From Zygnema circumcarinatum (taxonomy: Eukaryota > Streptophyta > Zygnematophyceae > Zygnematales > Zygnemataceae), in NCBI GenBank assembly GCA_037447605.1, contig CM074819.1, positions 148,512-188,254 of the forward strand: a stretch of 39,743 nt of DNA, written 5' to 3'. Of the stretch, positions 9,509 to 19,833 are shown piece by piece. How positions within the stretch are numbered: position 1 is the first letter of the stretch; each line of letters opens with the position of its first letter. Below the pieces are notes generated by a model. That model was not told the DNA's origin, did no database searches, and saw nothing but the letters and a program-made list of their open reading frames with translations. Made by a program: the position numbers and the translations under genes.

Positions 9509-10250
9509 CCAAAAGGAAAATTCTATTCTCACACCTTTTTTGTCTACACAAAGACCTTTTTTTGCCGGGCAGGTTCTATTTTAGAAAAAAAGGATTAAAA
9601 ACGAAAAATGATTTTTTCACACCTTTGTCTATACACACTCAAAGGTCCGTCGGGCAGATTTTATTTTAGGAAAAAAGGTTTTGAAACCCTAAAAACGCAT
9701 TATAATTCCACAAGCATTGCCAAAGACATCCGGACAATCGTCAGTCATTGTGGCATTGAGGGATGTTGTTTAACTTTGCGACCTCTTTGAGCCTCTTCAT
9801 CTCTTTGACCCAATACAAGATCGGCCCTGAAGAACATAGACACTGCTCGGTCATCGATTTTTGGTGAAAAAAAAAAGGAGAGCACAAACTTTAGCATGTT
9901 TTCATTGTTTGAATGGCAAGTAAACGTTACATGCCTGCAAACTCTTCTCGTATTGGGTCAAAGAGACAAAGTGGCTCAAAGAGGTCGCAACGTTAAACAA
10001 CATCCCTCAATGCCACAATGTCTGATAATTGTCCGGATGTCTCTAGCAATGCTTGTGGATTTATAATGCGTTTTTAGGGTTTCAAAACCTTTTTTTTCTA
10101 AAATAAAATCTTCCTGACGGAAAGAGGACTGTATAGACAAAAAAGGTGTGAAAAATCATTTTTCGCTTTTTTTTTTTTCTAAAATAGAACCTGCCCGGCG
10201 AGAAAAGGTCTGTGTGTAGACAAAAAAGGTGTGAGAATAGAATTTGGAAA
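9509..10250. mobile_element. Foldback element P2
   Basis: The left arm (9509-9816) and right arm (9950-10250) are inverted repeats about 300 bp long with scattered mismatches. Shared landmarks are CATTGTGGCATTGAGGGATG, GACATCCGGACAATC and AAAACGCATTATAA. The spacer of 133 bp (9817-9949) has no coding signal. The outer parts of both arms contain two diverged copies of the module (CACACCTTTTTTGTCTA, GCCGGGCAGGTTCTATTTTA). The interior differs from FB1, so this is a separate family sharing the same ends. Confidence 0.88.
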
Positions 10251-10255
10251 CTGCT

Positions 10256-11249
10256 ATTTACAGTGTCCTTGTACTGAATGGTGTCCTTTTTCGCCGGGCA
10301 ACTTGTACAAAGGATTTTTTTTGCGAAAAATACTATTTCATACTTTTCAGAATAGATACAGACCTTTTTCCGTCGGATGTAAGGATGGTGATTTGAATGT
10401 ACGAAGCGCTCGCGTCTACAAGGTATAAGGGCGCAACACGATGATTGGTCGCGGCAACATACGACGTGACAAGTATGTTTGGGACCGTGACGTGACGAAA
10501 CGAGACGCGACAAAAGTGGAGTCCGCGGACGGCAGTCGGAAATGGCGGGAATTAAAACTGACAGACTTTAAAAACTCATTTTAGGGTTTTTGAGTGCGTC
10601 TGCCGCACCCCCTTTGTACAGTTCGCGCAAGGCAGCAGGAGATGGAGTTCGTTACGCGGGAGGAGTCCATTGAAGATGTCAGGAAGAGGTATATACAGGA
10701 AGGAGTTGTCCTCGCAAGCCTCTTGGATAGGCTTTAGTAACCATTCAGGCATTGGACTAGGCAAGATGTTGATAGGCATGATAGAAGCATTCAGTCAGCA
10801 GAAAGGGTAGCGGGATGAAGTGAACAGGATGTTGGACATATGAAATGACAGAATTTTCTTGAAGCGTACCCTTTTCTGTATATTAAAAAGTCTCCTTATA
10901 AACGTTGAAAAGCCCTAAAATGGATTATTAGTCTGTCAATTTTAATTCCCGCCATTTCCGACTGCCGTCCGCGGACTCCACTTTTGTCGCGTCTCGTTTC
11001 GTCACGTCACGGTCCCAAACATACTTGTCACGTCATATGTTGCCGCGACCAATCATGTCGCTCCACGTGTTGCTCCCTTATACGTTGTAAACGCGCGCGC
11101 TTCGTACATTCAAATCACTATCCGTACATCCAACGAAAAAAGGTCTGTATCTATTCTGAAAAGTATGAAACAGCATTTTTCGCAAAAAAAATCCTTTGTA
11201 CAAGCTGCCCGGTGAAAAAGGACACTACATTCAGAAGGACACTGTAAAT
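10256..11249. mobile_element. Foldback element P3
   Basis: The left arm (10256-10591) and right arm (10906-11249) are inverted repeats with landmarks GGAATTAAAACTGACAGAC, CGCGGACGGCAGTCGGAAAT and GTCACGTCACGGTCCC. Both outer ends read ATTTACAGTGTCC inward. The spacer (10592-10905) is 314 bp and contains a short plausible coding stretch at 10648-10737. The outer arm carries module words (CCGTCGGATGTAAGG, GCCGGGCAACTTG). It lies roughly 100 bp upstream of the putative TATA box of the next gene. Confidence 0.87.
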
Positions 11250-11361
11250 GGCACTTTCCTAGAATTTTCCTTCAAAAACCGTACGTTCTGTACAAAACGG
11301 TACTGTACGGCACATATGGCAAATGTGTACGAAACCGGCAACCCTAAAATCCATGGAGCCA

Positions 11362-11432
11362 TATATACGGTAGCCCTCCAAGCCTCAACTCGGAATCCTG
11401 GCAGTGGAGACTATTTTCCTCTCCCTCTCTCT

Positions 11433-11492
<60 letters not shown>
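11362..11492 (+). promoter_or_regulatory. Putative core promoter and (CT)28 leader of the DUF21/CBS gene
   Basis: TATATA at 11362-11367 precedes a pyrimidine-rich leader containing a pure CT tract at 11437-11492 (28 repeats). The coding start follows at 11702. CT-rich leaders downstream of TATA boxes are common in plant genes. The exact transcription start is not visible. Confidence 0.45.
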
Positions 11493-11496
<4 letters not shown>

Positions 11497-11701
11497 TTCC
11501 CTCTGTCTCGCTCTCTCGCACACCAAGCCCTAAGACTGGAGCAGGCTTCTGCTATTCCTGCGGCGGCATCCTCTCTCTCTTGCCTCCTATTTTCATATAG
11601 AGAGTGGGAGGGAGAGAGAGACATAGAGAGACTCCTCCCCCTGCAGATCGCTTCCCTCTCTCTGCAGGGGGAGGGCCTAGTCTGAGTCCTTTTCGGCAGC
11701 C

Positions 11702-14700
11702 ATGGCGCTTTATAAAGCGGCTTTCCTTCCCTCCACGCCCTCCTCCCTCTCTCCTCCCTCCTGCTCGCTCTGCTGTCGGATTTCCCGACCCGCACTCTCT
11801 CTCCCCCTACCACCTGCCTCGCTTCGCTCATCTCTCTCCCTCCATGCCTCCATGTTCGTGCATCCTCCCTCTCTATCCTTGCGTCTCTTGCCCAGAACAT
11901 TTCGAAAGTCCCTTTCTATGAATACTAGAAAAATGCCCTTCTGTTCTTCCTCCGCATCCAACATTCCCTCCTCCTCCTCCTCCTCCTCCCTCTCCTCTCC
12001 CAACCTCTCCCCGCCTCCGAAACAGAGAGCTCTCTTCGTGACAGCTGTCAGTGCTGCAGGAGCCCTCTTCCTAGGCTCCCTCTTGTCTGCAAGTGCCGCC
12101 ATGGCTGCGCAGCCTGTTGTGCTTCAGCAGCTGTCGGCGGGGATGGCGGATGTACTACCTACGCTGAGTAAGCTGGCTTTGGTACTGAGGACTCAAGGGC
12201 CCCTACTGGTTGCCCTGCTCGCTCTTTCCGCCTTCTTCTCTCTCGCGGAGACTTCCATCACCACTCTCTGGCCATGGAAGGTACAAGGATGCACCGAGGG
12301 TGTGGTTATAGATAGTGTGATGCATGGCAGTGGTGTGAGGAAGGGTGGGGGGGGAGGAGAGGGTGGGGGGAGGAGCAGGAGGAGGGAGGGGGAGAAGTGG
12401 AGAAGAGAGAGCGAGGAGAGTGGGCGACGGAGGAGAGAGATGGCTGAGAGTAGGAAGAAGGCTGAGATGCGGGAGAATCAAGAGGGAGGGTGTGAAAGAG
12501 TTGTCAGGGTGGAGACAAAAGATGCAAAGGAGTAAGGCAGAGGAGGGGAGGTAGAAGGTAGAGAAAGGCAAAGAAAAAGAAAGGTAAAGATCGAGAGAGA
12601 GAGGGAGAGAGTTGACATGTCTGAGAAACATGCGAATGCAGGTCCGTGAGCTTGCCGAGAAGGAGGTGGATGGAGGCTTGTTTCAATTGTTACGTCAGGA
12701 TGTCACTCGCTTTCTTACCACCATTCTGATCGGTACCACGTAAGGAAACAAACCTCAGCTGTTCCTTTTTTCGTGAACTAATGCGTGTGTTTCTATAGGT
12801 GGAATTGTTTTTCTTCACGATGTCTCTCTCTTTTCCTCCTCTCTCTTTATCCTGCTCCCTTCTCTCTCTCCCCCCCTCCCCCCCTCCCCCCCCTTCTCTC
12901 TCTCTCTCTCTCTTTTCCACCTTGCTTTGTTGGCTTCTGATGATGCAAACAACTTCCTGTACTTTGGTACAGAGTTGTGAACATTGGCGCCACCGCTTTG
13001 GTGACCGAAGCTGCGACCACAATTTTTGGGGAAGCGGGAGTCACCGCTGCCACAGGCTTTATGACTGTGAGCTCTCCTTTTCTCCCTCTTGCTCCCTCTC
13101 CCTCTCCCTTCTACAACCCCCCTCGCTCGCTTTCTTTCTTTCTCGCTGCTCTCTCTCTCTGTCTTTCTCCCCCTCCCTCTGATGTTTGTGTACGTGAAAG
13201 CTGGCATATATGAATACTTCGCTGCAAGTCTCAGTAAACCTCAATACAGCCTTAGGCTGTGTTCCTTGCAGGTGCTGCTTCTCCTTTTTACAGAAATTGC
13301 TCCGAAGAGCATTGCTGTTCATAATGCCACTTCTGTAGCACGTGTTGTGGTAAGGTTTCTCTCTCCAGCTTTCTCTCCTCACTCCCAAACCATTATGGCA
13401 AGAATAACGCACTTCAATGCAGTTTTTTCTATTGCTTTTGATCTGCAAATAAAGTTAGTAATCTCCTTTTGCTTGTGATTAAACTTGTCACGTATTTTTT
13501 AAGTTCCACTTTCTTTTACTTTTGCAGGTCCGACCTGTAGCTTGGCTCTCCATCATCCTTTACCCGCTTGGACGTTTTTGCACTGCTATTTCCATGTGGC
13601 TGTTGAAGCTTCTCGGCCTGAAAAGCAGCGGGTATGCTCTTAAATTCTAAACCAAACGAAATCATCTTCAGTTGCCTGTGGGGGGCAGTACTAACTTAGA
13701 GCATAAAACCCGGACGGAAGCTCTAGATAGCAACTGACTTACACTCAGAGATGTCGGAGAAAGTGAGGGAGGGTTGAAGAGAGGGAGGCAGTGACCTTCT
13801 TTTGAAATAACTCTCTGTAAAGGTTGTGCGTAGGTTCTCGAACTCTTTATGCAAAACCAATAAAAGCACAGGTGTTTAGAATCGAAGAGAGAGGGAGAGA
13901 CTCTTTTTATGTCCCATATGCCTCAGCCTGCAGGCGACTGCTTATGGTAGAGGGAGGAAGGAAGCAGGAGCTCTGTCAGTCGAAGAAGGTATAAGAGTAG
14001 AACTATCTATTAATTTTTTGAAATTGGGAGTTTCGACTCATTAATTCAGTTGTCTCGACTTCGAATTTCGAATATTTTTTTCTTAAGACGTATCGATCCT
14101 CAGCACTCCTCAGTATGGGCAATATAGGTGGGTAAAGAAGGTGTTTTACAAGCCTGATTTTTCAAAAAATGCAAATTCCGGAATCAGGTAGTTTTGTGTT
14201 TCTTTGTAAAGGCATTGTATAAAGGCATGGTTGATTTATGGAGGTGAAGTGGATTTCTTTATAAGCTGTAAAAGCACCCTTTCACCTTTCACAAGGAGTT
14301 TTTGCTGACTCCAGCTTTTTGGGGGTGAAAATTTCTTCCAATCGAAGTTTTCTTAAGGAATTAAAGACGACGGCTCTTTTAAAGTTTCCGATTCCAAATC
14401 TGATTCTAAAGAGAGATGAGGGAGAGAGGGATACACATAAAGATCACAATTGACTTTGGGAGGAAACAAGAGCTTCAAGCAAAGACTAGTGAAGAAATGT
14501 GGCCCTTTTTTATGTTTTTTATTTTGGCCGACATCCGACAGCAAGCGCTTTTTTATATTTTGCACTCACACTTAATTGGTTTAAAAGGGAGGGTTAAAAC
14601 TGAATAAAGGTTAGAAGTCAGGCTGGGAGTGAGTGGGAGAGAGTGAAAGATAGTGAGGGAGAGGGAGGGCGGGAGGAGTGGGGTGGGGAGGGGGAACGGG

Positions 14701-16504
14701 GGGCGAGGGAGGGAGTGAAAAGGGGAGGGGTCAGGGAAAGGAGAAGAGGGGGTGGGGGAGGGGGACGTAGGGACGGGCGGCAAGGGAGGTAAGGGAGGGG
14801 AGGGAGGGAGCGAGGAAGGGATGGGGGGGGGGTTGGTTGATTGGTTGTGTCTGTGCTTGACCTTTCCATGCTGGAACCGGAATTGTGCATGAAAAGGTAT
14901 GAGGGTTGGGGGAGGTCTCTTGAAATGCAGGGAACCTTTCGTGAGTGAGGAGGAGCTGAAGCTGATGCTTCGCGGGGCGGAGATGAGCGGAGCGATTGAG
15001 GAAGAGGAGCAGGTAAGGGATCTCTCCCTCTCTTGTGCATGTGTCTCGGGATTCTCCGTTCACCTGTACACAAGCAGGTAGCTCCGATATCAATTTTCTG
15101 CATTCAAATGTCCTTGTTGTTCCTCATTGTGTCAGGACATGATTGAAAACGTGTTGGAGATCAAGGACACATATGTGCGCGAAGTGATGACTCCTCTGGT
15201 CAATGTGGTGGCCATCGACGCGGCCGCGTCGCTCATGGACTTCAAAGACCTCTGGGTGAAGCATCAGTATTCAAGGTAGTCTCTCTATCTCTCTCTCTCT
15301 CTTTCTCTCTCACTGCACCAATTCTCTCCTGCGCCCTTCGGCCTCGGTTCGCTTCCTCGTCCACTGCTGTCCCTTCGTCGGACAACTAATCTACCCCTTC
15401 CCCTCTCCGTCTCCCAACCTGTCTCCGATTTTCTGTCCTTCCCTCCTTTCTTTTTGCTCAATCCCTCCCATACCTCCTCATTCTCTCTTATGAATTGCCT
15501 TTCAGGGGGCTACCAATTCAATTGAAAGTGAATATCAAAATCATGGGTCAATCATAGAATTGAAGAAATTCCATAATTTTTTTTGTGAGTCGAGCTTCTA
15601 ACATGTTGGTTGAGTTGCAACTGTGTTCTAAATGCTTTCATTATTCGTGGAAATCCCATTTCACCTCAATGTGCGACATTTTTGGAGTTTGGTGGAAGTT
15701 TGACTTATTGACTTCTTCTCGTCTTTGCAGAGTTCCTGTCTATGAAAGACGAGTTGACAATATTGTGGGCATTGGATATGCTATGGACATGCTTGACTAT
15801 GTGGACCAGGCAAGTTGTCTCCATACTATAGCTCCCACAAGAACAAAAAGAGAAGCCAATTTTTTATTCTCCTCAGCTTGAGACTTGCTATTAGACATGT
15901 GGTCCTAGCAATTGTCTAGTCTAGTCTATTGACAGCTTGCCACGTGTTGATGAAGCTGAACATGTCCATCGTATGCTGATGTCACACAACGTTCTTAGAA
16001 TTGTAATTGTCCGGTGAATTGGAGGTTCAGGAGGAAACATTGCAGCGCTTGAATATCGGAAAAATCGCTCATCGACCTGCCTACTTTGTGCCAGGTGCTA
16101 TTTTCTGTGATAATATGAACTGAAAATATGAGTTGAAACTATATGTCAAGTATTAAGAAAGGCTTTGAGTCAAATAGGATACACAAGATTAAAAATGAAT
16201 CAGAGGGTTATGTTCTCCCAGTCTGCTTCTCTCCGTCGTTCCCAGACTCCATGCCATTGCGGCTGCGTAAATTTCAGTCGTACTCTAAATATTATTGAAC
16301 TGTAATCTGACTAAAACCGGAAGAATTATGGTGTGTTGGGTTCTGACAGACTCTATGTCCGTATGGAATCTGTTACGCGAATTTCGAATTCGAAAAGTGC
16401 ACATGGCGATTGTATTGAACGAGTATGGTGGCACGGTTGGGGTGAGAAAATTTTATAAATACTATAGGCTATGGTGATGTGGGGATGATGAGAGAGAGAG
16501 AGCG

Positions 16505-16542
<38 letters not shown>

Positions 16543-18461
16543 TTGACATTATTTTGTGATCTGACATGACCCACAAAAGCTTAAAAACTTGGTTTGAGGA
16601 TCCATGTGCAGCTAGTAACATTGGAGGATGTGGTGGAGGAGATTGTGGGAGAGATCTTCGATGAGAGCGATTCCAAGGTGAATAACTATTTTGGGCTGCT
16701 GAAATTATTGGTCGGGCTTTGGGGATTGGAAGTGCAATCCGCATCAACAACAGGATCAAGATCGTGATTGGATAGGGGATGTGATATTGCAGGAGGAGAT
16801 TCGTAAGAAGACGGGATACGTAGTTCAACGCTCGGAAGGAGTATTTGATGTTGATGCGAACACCTCCATTGAAGATCTTGCTGAAGCACTCGACATTGCT
16901 ATTCCAGAGGTGAGTTCTAATTATTCCTACTTTAGAAACATACACAAGTAATTGGCATACTTGATGACGTAGTGGAAAAATAGACTGACAACATGATTTT
17001 TTTTTCTTTCGCAAAATTAGAAGTCTGTTCCTTGCAACTTAAAAAATAACGGGTCTTATGGAACTTGATGGAACAGCCAATTTATCGCTGCTTTTGTACT
17101 GTTTTCCATGCAGGGTCCTTACCGGTATGAGACAGTATCAGGTTTTGTCTGTGAAGCTTTTGGGTATATCCCAAGAACTGGAGACTCCAAAGAAATGCGA
17201 TTAAAGCGAGCAGATGAGGATGAGGAAGATCGCCGCGATTCTGACGAGCAAGAGCCATATCCAAGGCGGAATCTCTTGCGATTTAACCTTACAGTGAGAG
17301 GCTCTAACACTTGAACTTTTTAAAGAAAAAAGGGGTTGAGGGGCATGAGGCGGCGGCTGATGCTTGGCTCTCGGAAACCTGGGCATCTGGGTCTGGATTG
17401 GAAGTGAGATTTCAGCTTCTTTTGAGAGAAAAAAAAATGACACTCTGAATACACTCTGGTCTTGTTTTGCAGATTTTGGCAGGGAATGCTCGGAAGGTTG
17501 GAGCGGTGCGATTTCAACGGATTGATGGAGTCGATGAGTCCATGGATGGCTTGCGAAATGGCCCTGAAGAACGAGAGAGAGAGAGGGATTGGGAGGCTGG
17601 ACGGGAGAGGGAAGAGCGGGAGCGGGAGAAGGAGAAAGAGCGTGCCAGAGTCCGAGCAGAGGCTTGGGAACGCGAACGGGAGGAGGCTGAGAGAAGACGG
17701 AAGGAGCGTATGCTTTCTGGAAAGGACCAAGAAGTAGAGAGTGATGAGGAGAGAGGGAGGGAGCAGGATGCTGAGGGAGCAGAAATTGACTATGGAGGCT
17801 GGAGTATGCAGGGATCTGAAGATGATGACGATCGACCTGACTCTAGAAAGCGCCTTCTTGTCGCAGAAAGCCTTGATGTGGACTCTATGCAGGACTATGA
17901 CTCAGAGTTGGTGATAGTAAAGGTAGAAAATGACCACAAAACTCCGATGTCGGGAGAGAGCGTGGTGAGTGAGAGTGAGCCTCGGAATGAGCTAGAAGCT
18001 GAGGGAACGGGAGAGGCCGGTGCTATGGCTACTGTGGGAACTGCTAACGATCGATGGGAAGAGCAAGACAAGCAAGTAAGGCATCTCATCTCTCATCCCA
18101 TCTCTCCTCCCTGCACCTCAAACCCTTCCTTTTAAACTTCCGTAGGAAGTATCAAATCAAGCAGTCATTCAAACGTAGTCGAATTTGATTTAATTGAACG
18201 GTTTTAAGTTCTTTGAAGTGAATGATGAATTAACGAAGCAAGCAGCCGAGTAATGAATGCCCATGGAGGGGCCTTTGACAGGTAGAGAGAAGGAGGCAAA
18301 GGAGAATGAGAGAGCGGGCGGAGGCTCTCTTTGAATCTACACAGCAGAGGAAGCTTCGAGACTCTGATTCAAGTGATGAGTCGAGAAGAGCTGCTCAAGA
18401 CAGCAGTCATAGAGCCGCCCGAACGGACCTATGGGGGAGCAATATGAAGGAGCCTCCGTAA
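11702..18461 (+). CDS. MGR8/9: Plastid DUF21/CBS/CorC-domain protein, probable Mg2+ transporter (15 exons)
   Basis: Homologous to Arabidopsis At1g55930/At3g13070, chloroplast-envelope CNNM/CorC-type proteins implicated in Mg2+ transport. Exons: 11702-12280, 12642-12739, 12973-13066, 13272-13349, 13528-13631, 14931-15012, 15136-15275, 15731-15809, 16031-16094, 16350-16441, 16612-16677, 16793-16909, 17114-17293, 17473-18075, 18282-18461. All phases join, giving 851 residues. Residues 1 to about 135 are Ser/Pro/Arg-rich, like a transit peptide. DUF21 membrane segments span about 165-310 (AETSITTLWPWK, FLTTILIGTT, LFTEIAPKS). A CBS pair spans about 355-490 (REVMTPLVNVV, NEYGGTVG, EDVVEEIVGEIFDE), and a CorC_HlyC domain about 495-610 (ETVSGFVCEAFGYIP, GNARKVGAVRF). 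Intron 8 is GC-AG (15810, AG|GCAAGT). Intron 5 is 1.3 kb without a recognised feature. The last roughly 230 residues are a highly charged Arg/Glu-rich extension beyond the plant homologues. The ATG context GCCATGG is good. The structure is seen; Mg2+ transport is inferred from family. Confidence 0.93.
15810..16030 (+). other. GC-AG intron 8 of the DUF21/CBS gene
   Basis: The 5' splice site is CAG|GCAAGT, the classical GC donor context, and the 3' site is GTTCAG|GAG. Only this choice keeps phase 0 between the exon ending MLDYVDQ and the exon starting EETLQRL. The nearby GT (AGGCAA|GTTGTC) would shift the frame. Confidence 0.8.
16490..16539 (+). repeat. (GA)n microsatellite in intron 10
   Basis: GA tract with two GCGA interruptions inside intron 10 (16442-16611) of the DUF21/CBS gene. 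Confidence 0.95.
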
Positions 18462-19166
18462 AGTTAACAATTCTTTATAAAGTAGCTGTGTGACTTTAGG
18501 ATTGTCAGTAAGTTTGGCCCACCCCCCTTGCTCGCATGTAGACATGCATTACGATTTCTATATTGTTGGGGAGCCTCTGATGAGGAATAGGACTCTCTCT
18601 TTCTCTCTTTCCCTTTCTCTTTCTCCGTCTTTCATCCCCTCCGAGGCTTCTACTTTGAGAAGGGACTCCCCCCCACCTTCAATTTGAAGTAGATAAGGTG
18701 CCGAGAGGTTCGGAAAACTAGGGATTGAAGTTAATTTCTGCTACTGGAAGCTTATGGAAAGGAGGCGGAAGTGGCAGGATGGTAGTCAACAGCGGTAGAA
18801 AGGACAAGGGGAAACAGTGGGAAGTCAGCGGTAGAGACAATGGGAGGATAGCGGTAGAGTTTATTGGATAACTGAGCTTTGCTTATGTAAATTGCGTTTC
18901 CTGTCCTCTTTCTCCACCACTCGCTTCTGTCTGCTTTGCTTACCGTATACTTTCCATCTCCTTTGTCTCCCGTCTACTTTCCCTCTCCTCTTCTCCTCTA
19001 ATCAACCTCCCTAGCATGTCTAACTTTTTACCAAATCAAAACTGAAACACCAGACTTTTGGGTCAAGGTTGCTTCAAAAACCTTTTGATCTCAAGCCTTT
19101 CTAACACTACGGATAGAAACATACAAACATCCATTTGAATTCACGGGAAACCCTTAAGCGACCACA
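18462..19166. other. Intergenic region between convergent genes
   Basis: 705 bp separating two stop codons, so it holds both 3' UTRs. It includes a CT-rich stretch (18593-18634) and three imperfect copies of a GGTAG-containing purine-rich unit (about 18783-18862). No gene or clear terminator signal is visible. Confidence 0.5.
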
Positions 19167-19752
19167 CTAAGTTTGTTTTTTTTCTATGTCTTTGTGAAAT
19201 TTAGAACTGCAATGTGCAAGCAGAGCATCCGAGGCGAGAATGGCGCCGAGGTGGCGGGAGAGAGTCCAGAGTTCTACCGCTAGGCAGTAGGCTCTCCCCG
19301 CTGTGAGGAGAGCTCCCAGCCACCAGCCGGCGAATAGGGAGTGAGGAGCGTGCCTTTGGAGCCATATCCAAAGAGGGAGGAAGTGCAAGCCCGCCATAAT
19401 TAAAGCGCCGATGGGGCTGCGCATTGAACGCACACAGAAGTCGTCAGCTCAACAAAAAAAAAAAAAAAAAAAAGAGAACTAAAAGACAAAAACATTTCTC
19501 ACAAACAGCACCACTTTGACAGAAGATTAGGTGCTTGGGATTGAAAAAAGGCGATGTCGATGGAGGTGCAAGATCAGTAGAAGTGAGTAATGAGTCTGAC
19601 AGAGAGATGCGCGGGGTGAGGGTGGGATGAAGAGAGAAAAATATGGGGAGAGAGAACGAAGGTGTGGCGGGAGAGAGGGGGGGAGGAGGTGGGGGAGAGG
19701 GAGATGAAGAGTGAGTGGGAGGGGGGAGAGGGAGGAGGAGAGAGAGAGAGAG

Positions 19753-19833
<81 letters not shown>

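Noticed and set aside
11344-11900. Long minus-strand frames rich in Arg/Glu over the CT tract
   Set aside because: They are translations of the (CT)28 repeat antisense to the leader and first exon of the plastid transporter, with no splice or domain support.
12690-13207. Minus-strand frames over 12690-13207
   Set aside because: Antisense shadows of introns and conserved exons 2 and 3 of the DUF21/CBS gene, made of GA/CT low-complexity sequence.
15801-15872. Read-through extension of exon 8 past 15809 (ASCLHTIAPTRTK)
   Set aside because: It is intronic. The conserved protein jumps to EETLQRLNIGKIAHRP at 16031, and phase 0 is kept only with the GC donor at 15810.
19417-19433. Alternative start or acceptor giving VRSMRSPIGAL in the CDP-alcohol transferase gene
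   Set aside because: The acceptor at 19417-19418 (GCGCAG|CCCC) joins exon 3 in frame as F-R-S-P-I-G. The upstream AG at TTGAG would introduce an immediate stop.
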